A stretch of DNA of 64,000 nt from JAOUEA01 sp963734685. GTDB lineage: Bacteria; Actinomycetota; UBA4738; HRBIN12. The position numbers and the translations under genes were made by a program. Shown here one piece after another: positions 55,927 to 64,000 of the stretch (within the stretch, counting starts at the first letter, position 1; the number at the start of each line of letters is the position of its first letter). Location of the stretch: assembly GCA_963734685.1 (NCBI GenBank), contig CAVTIC010000007.1, positions 744,001-808,000 on the forward strand. Direction: 5' to 3'. The notes beneath the pieces are model-generated. The model saw only the letters and a program-made list of their open reading frames with translations, made no database searches and was not told the DNA's origin.

Positions 55927-56498
55927 GCGCGAAGGGCACCCTGCTCGACGATCAGGACGTCCGGCGCGCGCTCACCCGCATCGCCCACGAGATCATCGAG
56001 CGCGACAAGGGCGCCGATGGCCTGGTACTCGTGGGCATCGCGAACCGCGGCGACCATCTCGCTCGCCGGCTCGCGCGCGAGATCGAGCGCATCGAGGGCT
56101 CGCGTGTGCCGGTCGGCGTGCTCGACATCACGTTCTACCGGGACGACATCGGGTTGCGGGCCGAGGCACCCGAGGTGCACGAGACGCGCATCGACGTCGA
56201 CATCACCGGTCGCACGGTCGTGATCGTCGACGACGTGCTGTTCACGGGTCGAACGATCCGGGCGGCGATGGACGCGCTCACGGACTTCGGGCGGCCCGCC
56301 CGCATCCGGCTGGCCGTGCTCGTCGATCGCGGCCATCGCGAGTTGCCGATCAAGGCCGACTTCGTCGGCAAGAACGTCCCGACGCGACGCGAGGACGATG
56401 TCCGAGTGCGGGTGACCGAGCTCGACGGCGAGGACGCCGTCGTCGTCGAGGAGGCTGCGGTGGCCGGGTCGACCCACGTTCCGGAGGTGACGTCGTGA
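55923..56498 (+). CDS. pyrR: Pyrimidine operon regulator / uracil phosphoribosyltransferase PyrR
   Basis: 191 residues, start ATG 55923. PRTase fold: HEIIERDKGADGLVLVGIANRGDHLARRLA, LDITFYRDD flexible loop, PRPP motif VVIVDDVLFTGRTIRAAMDAL, and the basic RNA-binding face. Binds UMP/UTP and the pyr leader to repress; low uracil phosphoribosyltransferase activity. A C-terminal extension EEAAVAGSTHVPEVTS is specific here. Overlaps pyrB by four bases. Confidence 0.95.
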   Translation: MSAKGTLLDDQDVRRALTRIAHEIIERDKGADGLVLVGIANRGDHLARRLAREIERIEGSRVPVGVLDITFYRDDIGLRAEAPEVHETRIDVDITGRTVVIVDDVLFTGRTIRAAMDALTDFGRPARIRLAVLVDRGHRELPIKADFVGKNVPTRREDDVRVRVTELDGEDAVVVEEAAVAGSTHVPEVTS

Positions 56499-57427
56499 AC
56501 CGCCACGTGCTCTCGATGCACGACCTGACCGCCGACGACGTCGTTCGCGTGCTCGACACCGCGGAGTCGTTCCGTGAGGTAGGAACCCGGGTCATCAAGA
56601 AGGTGCCGGCACTGCGTGGACGCACCGTCGTGAACTTCTTCCTGGAGAACTCCACGCGCACCCGCATCTCGTTCGAGCTGGCGGCGAAGCGACTGTCGGC
56701 CGACGTGATCAACTTCTCGACGAGCGGTTCGAGCGTGGCCAAGGGCGAGAGCCTGAAGGACACCGCGCTCACGCTGCAGGCGATGGGCGCCGACGCGATC
56801 GTGATCCGTCACTCGTCGAGCGGTTCGCCGCTGCAGCTCACGAAGTGGGTGGAAGGACACGTCCTGAACGCCGGCGACGGCACGCACGAGCATCCCACCC
56901 AAGCCCTGCTCGACCTCTACACGATGCGCGAGAAGCTCGGGCGCCTCGAGGGGCTGCGTGTCGCGATCGTCGGCGACGTGTTGCACTCGAGGGTGGCACG
57001 GTCGCTCAGCTTCGGCCTCGTGAAGATGGGCGCCGAGGTCACGTTGATCGGGCCGCCGACCCTGATCCCGCCCGACGCGCCGATGTGGGGCGTGCAGGTC
57101 AGCTACGACATCGACGCGGTGATCCCGAAGCTGGACGTCTGCTACATGCTGCGGGTGCAGAAGGAACGCCAGCGCCTCGAGTACTTCCCGAGCGTCCGCG
57201 AGTACAACCGCCTGTTCGGACTCACGGCCGCGCGGGCGGGCGTGCTGCCGGACGGAGCCTTGATCATGCACCCCGGTCCGATGAACCGGGGAGTGGAGAT
57301 CGACTCCGACGTTGCCGACCTCCCTCAGTCGGTGATCGAGGAACAGGTCACGAACGGCATCGCGGTCCGGATGTCGCTTCTGTACCTGTTGCTCGGCGCC
57401 GGGGGAGAGGAGGCACGCGATGTCTGA
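56495..57427 (+). CDS. pyrB: Aspartate carbamoyltransferase catalytic subunit
   Basis: 310 residues, start GTG 56495. Carbamoyl-phosphate motif FLENSTRTRISFELAAKRL, the 80s/240s loops STSGSSVAKGESLKDT and MHPGPMNRGVEI, HPTQALLDLYTM. No pyrI regulatory-subunit gene follows, so the class without regulatory chains. Overlaps pyrC by eight bases. Confidence 0.96.
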   Translation: MNRHVLSMHDLTADDVVRVLDTAESFREVGTRVIKKVPALRGRTVVNFFLENSTRTRISFELAAKRLSADVINFSTSGSSVAKGESLKDTALTLQAMGADAIVIRHSSSGSPLQLTKWVEGHVLNAGDGTHEHPTQALLDLYTMREKLGRLEGLRVAIVGDVLHSRVARSLSFGLVKMGAEVTLIGPPTLIPPDAPMWGVQVSYDIDAVIPKLDVCYMLRVQKERQRLEYFPSVREYNRLFGLTAARAGVLPDGALIMHPGPMNRGVEIDSDVADLPQSVIEEQVTNGIAVRMSLLYLLLGAGGEEARDV

Positions 57428-58724
57428 GGCGGTGCTGTTCCGGGGGGCACGGGTCATCGATCCTGCGACCGGCCACGATGCGATCGCCGACGTCTCGGTG
57501 GCCGACGGCCGCATCGAGTCGTTCGGCGTGGGCCTCGATGCGCGCGGCACCGAGGTGATCGAGTGCGGCGGGCTGGTGCTCGCGCCTGGCCTCGTCGACC
57601 TGCACACGCACCTGCGCGAACCCGGATTCGAGCACAAGGAGACGATCGTGACCGGCACGCGGGCGGCCGCCGTCGGCGGCTACACCGCCGTGTCATCGAT
57701 GGCCAACACCGATCCCGTCACGGATCACGCCGGCATCGTGGCGGAGATCCGGGACAAGGCTGCCGAGGCCGGTCTCGCCGACGTCTTCCCGGTCGGAGCG
57801 ATCACGAAGGGGCTCGCGGGAGAGTCGATGGCCGAGCTGGGAGAGATGGTCGAGGCCGGGGTTCGCGTGTTCAGCGACGACGGCAACTGCGTGCCGACCG
57901 CCCGCACGCTCCGCAACGCCCTCCTCTACGCGAAGGCGTTCCCGCACGAGATCGTGGTCGCCGATCACTGCGAGGATCCCTCGCTCGTCGCGGGCGGCCA
58001 CATGCACGAAGGGGTGAACTCGTACTCGCTCGGCCTCGCGGGGCGTCCCGCCGAGGCCGAAGAGATCGTCGTGGCGCGCGACCTCGCGATCGCCCGGGCG
58101 ACCGGTGGGCGCATCCACATCTGCCATGTCTCGAGCGAGCGTTCCGTCGAGCTGATCCGCAGGGCGAAGGCGGACGGTGTGCGGGTCACCGCCGAGGTGA
58201 CGCCCCACCATCTCGTCTTCACCGACGACGATCTCGTCGGCTACGAGACCAGCTTCAAGGTCAACCCGCCGCTGCGCACCGCCGAGGATCGCGATGCCCT
58301 GCGTGCCGCCCTCGCAGACGCCACGATCGACGTGATCGCGACCGACCATGCGCCCCACGCGGTCGAGGAGAAGGAGGCGGAATTCGACCTGGCACCACCC
58401 GGCACGATCGGCCTCGAGACAGCGCTCGCCGCGGTGCTCACGTACCTCGTGGCGCCGGGCATCGTCAGTCTTCCGCGCGCGATCGATGCGCTGTCGACGA
58501 CACCGGCTCGCATCCTCGGAGCGACCGGCCACGGCACCCCGATCGAGCCGGGGGGTCCGGCCAACCTGGTCGTCTTCGACCCTCGTGAGACGTGGACCGT
58601 GGAGCCCCCCTACGCGTCGAAGGCTCGGAACAGCGCCTTCGCTGCGTCGACCCTCACCGGACACGTCCGCTTCACGATGCTCCGGGGCGCCTTCACGGTC
58701 GCCGAGGGCAAGGCGACCCGATAG
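57420..58724 (+). CDS. pyrC: Dihydroorotase
   Basis: 434 residues. Type I dihydroorotase: metal ligands in DLHTHLREPGFEHKET, catalytic TDHAPHAVEEK (Asp), HVSSERSVELIR and VADHCEDPSL. C-terminal DPRETWTVEPPYASKARNSAF. Closes carbamoyl-aspartate to dihydroorotate. Start ATG 57420 inside the end of pyrB. Confidence 0.96.
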   Translation: MSEAVLFRGARVIDPATGHDAIADVSVADGRIESFGVGLDARGTEVIECGGLVLAPGLVDLHTHLREPGFEHKETIVTGTRAAAVGGYTAVSSMANTDPVTDHAGIVAEIRDKAAEAGLADVFPVGAITKGLAGESMAELGEMVEAGVRVFSDDGNCVPTARTLRNALLYAKAFPHEIVVADHCEDPSLVAGGHMHEGVNSYSLGLAGRPAEAEEIVVARDLAIARATGGRIHICHVSSERSVELIRRAKADGVRVTAEVTPHHLVFTDDDLVGYETSFKVNPPLRTAEDRDALRAALADATIDVIATDHAPHAVEEKEAEFDLAPPGTIGLETALAAVLTYLVAPGIVSLPRAIDALSTTPARILGATGHGTPIEPGGPANLVVFDPRETWTVEPPYASKARNSAFAASTLTGHVRFTMLRGAFTVAEGKATR

Positions 58725-58726
58725 CG

Positions 58727-59922
58727 ATGGTGGTCGCGAGCCTCAGCCCGTCCCGCCGCTCCCCGCGCGGGCCCGGAGCCATCCTCGCCCTCGAGGATGG
58801 CAGCGTGTTCCGAGGCACCTCGTTCGGCGCCGAGGGTGAGCGCTTCGGGGAAGCGGTCTTCAACACCGGCATGGCCGGGTACCAAGAGGTGCTCACCGAC
58901 CCCTCGTACGCGGGGCAGATCGTCACGATGACCTATCCGCACCAGGGCAACTATGGCGTCAACCACTCGGACCCGGAGTCGGGAGCGATCCAGGTGGCCG
59001 GCTTCGCGGTGCGCGAGGCATCGCGGAGGGCGTCGTCGTGGCGGGCCGAGGGCACCTTGCGAGACGCGCTCGCGCGCGCCGAGGTCATCGGCATCGAGGG
59101 CATCGATACACGGCGGCTCACCCGAACGGTTCGCGAACGAGGCGCGATGCGGGCGGTGATCTCGACGCTGGATCTCGACGCCGGCTCCCTGGTCGAGCGG
59201 ACGCACGGCTCCTCGGGCATGGCCGGGGCCGACCTGGCCGCCTCGGTGAGCACGAGCGCCGCGTACGAGGCGGCGTCGATGGTCGGTCCGGCGAGCGGGG
59301 ACCTGGGGCGGGTGTTCCGCGTGGCCGCCCTCGACTACGGGATGAAGCGGAACATCCTTCGGCGGCTGGCCGCGAGCGGCATCGAGGCCACGGTGTTCCC
59401 GGCACGGACGCCGGCGGCCGAGATCGCGGCAGGAGGCTTCGACGGGGTCTTCCTCTCCAACGGTCCCGGCGACCCGGCCGCGACGGCGTACGGGATCGCC
59501 GCCGCCCGGCAACTGCTCGGCAAGGTCCCCATCTTCGGCATCTGCCTCGGTCACCAGTTGTTGGGTCTCGCGCTCGGCGGTCGCGCGTACAAGATGCCGT
59601 TCGGTCATCGTGGCGTGAACCAGCCGGTGAAGAACGTTGCGACCGGGGCCGTGGAGATCACGAGCCACAACCACGGGTTCGCGATCGACCCCGGCGGGTG
59701 GCACCGCGACGAGCTGGGAGTGGCGCATTCGGATCTCGGGCACGTGGCACTCACGCACTGGAACCTCAACGACGGCACGCTGGAGGGCATCCGTTGTCTC
59801 GACGTCCCGGCGTTCGGCGTGCAGTACCACCCCGAGTCCGCGCCGGGTCCACACGATTCCCGCTACCTGTTCGACGACTTCCGGGTCCTGATGGCCGGCG
59901 GCGCACCCCAGGGGGAGGCCTG

Positions 59923-59923
<1 letters not shown>
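58727..59923 (+). CDS. carA: Carbamoyl-phosphate synthase small (glutaminase) subunit
   Basis: 398 residues, start ATG 58727 two bases after pyrC. N-terminal CPSase_sm domain (ALEDGSVFRGTSFGAEGERFGEAVFNT, DPSYAGQIVTMTYPHQGNYG), then class I glutaminase with nucleophile Cys in GICLGHQLLGLALGG and His/Glu in VQYHPESAPGPHD. TGATG overlap with carB. Confidence 0.97.
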
Positions 59924-63240
<3,317 letters not shown>

Positions 63241-63244
<4 letters not shown>

Positions 63245-64000
63245 AGCGCGTGCGCGCCGAGATCCTCTCCACCCGCAAGCTCGGCGCGTACCACTCGCTC
63301 ACGCTCGTCGCCCCCGAGATCGCCGAGAAGGCTCGGCCCGGTCAGTTCCTGGCCGTGAAGATGCCCGAGGGGCGCGAGTTCCTGCTGCGCCGGCACATGG
63401 CCGTGCACCAGGCGTCGCGGCGCGGCGGCTGGGCCGGCACGCTGGAGTTCGTCGTCGACCCTTCGGGCCCGGGCACCGAGTGGCTGACGACGGCGAAGGC
63501 CCACGAGTTCCTCGAGGTGATCGGCCCGCTCGGCACCCCGTTCGCGTATCCGAAGCGGCACACGAACTGCCTGTTGGTCGCGGAGGGGCACGGCGCTGCA
63601 TCGCTCTACTTCCTCGCCCAGGAGTTGCTGGCACGTCACAAGCGCGTCGACATGGTCGTGGGCGCCGAGACGCTCGAGCGCGTCTTCAAGCCGATAGAGG
63701 GTAAGCGCCTCTCGCAGACGATCGCGATCGTCACCGCCGACGGCTCGCTCGGCGAGCGGGGCTCGGTCATGGACGTGCTGCCCGAGATGGTGGATTCGAC
63801 GAGCGCCGAGGTGCTCTATGCGGCGGCATCTTCCCCGACGCTCGCGAAGATCGCCGCGCTCTGCAAGGGTCGCGCCATCCCTGCGCAGGTGTCGGTGGAG
63901 GAGCGGATGGCCTGCGGCCTCGGACTCTGCCAGACGTGCGTCGTCCCGGTCGCACGCAAGGACGGGAGCGGCTACGACCACCTGCGGTCCTGCGTCGACG
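63241..64000 (+). CDS. pyrK: Dihydroorotate dehydrogenase electron-transfer subunit, divergent PyrK (3' end outside window)
   Basis: At least 253 residues, start GTG 63241, open to the window edge. Ferredoxin-reductase-like FAD domain (KARPGQFLAVKMPEGREFLLRRH) and NAD domain, then the [2Fe-2S] cluster ligands C-x4-C-x2-C in ACGLGLCQTC near residue 220 and a further Cys in LRSCVD at the window edge. Usual RRPFSI is RRHMAV and the usual GGG-x-G of the dinucleotide loop is EGHGAAS, so cofactor binding may differ. Position after carB and expected pyrD downstream support the PyrK role. Confidence 0.82.

Overview
This 64 kb window is high-GC chromosomal DNA from an actinomycetote. The evidence is a thrS / HIT / PgsA-like / acyltransferase / PimA-like order (the mycobacterial phosphatidylinositol-mannoside locus), pdxST-yebC-ruvCAB-yajC-secDF-apt-relA-dtd-hisS-aspS-rarA, and the actinobacterial alaS-ruvX-mltG-aroE ... 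aroC-aroK-aroB-aroQ-pepP-efp-nusB-pyr order. A complete PilBTC/PilMNO type IV pilus set argues for a deep, probably uncultured class rather than Streptomyces or Mycobacterium; I cannot place it further. The sequence looks like a metagenomic or draft assembly.

Layout. 1-7 kb: end of thrS, HIT protein, alpha/beta hydrolase, an opposing EF-G-like GTPase, then lipid and mannoside genes. 6.6-10.6 kb: LemA, M48 protease, a DUF3048 lipoprotein-like protein and an opposing PIG-V-like mannosyltransferase. 10.9-15.4 kb: vitamin B6 synthase (pdxS, pdxT), YebC, and the Holliday-junction genes ruvC, ruvA, ruvB. 15.4-20.4 kb: yajC, an HD-domain protein, secD, secF and apt. 20.5-28.3 kb: relA, dtd, an MBL hydrolase, hisS, aspS, rarA. 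28.4-34.1 kb: two small membrane proteins, alaS, ruvX, mltG, aroE. 34.2-50.1 kb: a type IV pilus island lying between aroE and aroC: a roadblock-like protein, pilB, pilT, pilC, pilA, three minor pilins, TadE, a vWA/TadG-like protein, prepilin peptidase, a BldC-like regulator, pilM, pilN, pilO and a PilP-like protein. 50.2-55.5 kb: shikimate genes, pepP, efp, nusB. 55.5-64 kb: tatA (opposing) and the pyrimidine operon pyrR-pyrB-pyrC-carA-carB-pyrK with a PyrR-binding leader.

Most genes are tightly packed with ATGA or GTGA overlaps, so translation is probably coupled within the modules. Several start codons sit 6-11 bases after a TANNNT -10 element, which suggests leaderless transcripts.

The most striking anomaly is a dense set of single-base frame breaks from 26.3 kb to 52.5 kb, with one more at 62.6 kb, heaviest in alaS, pilT, pilC and the pilins. 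Repairing the frames gives normal full-length proteins. The extra base usually falls at a third codon position where either base gives the same amino acid, and each missing base can be placed at a third position. I read this as two strain alleles both written (or both dropped) by the assembler, not as gene decay. Broken genes are therefore listed as whole CDSs with their break points.
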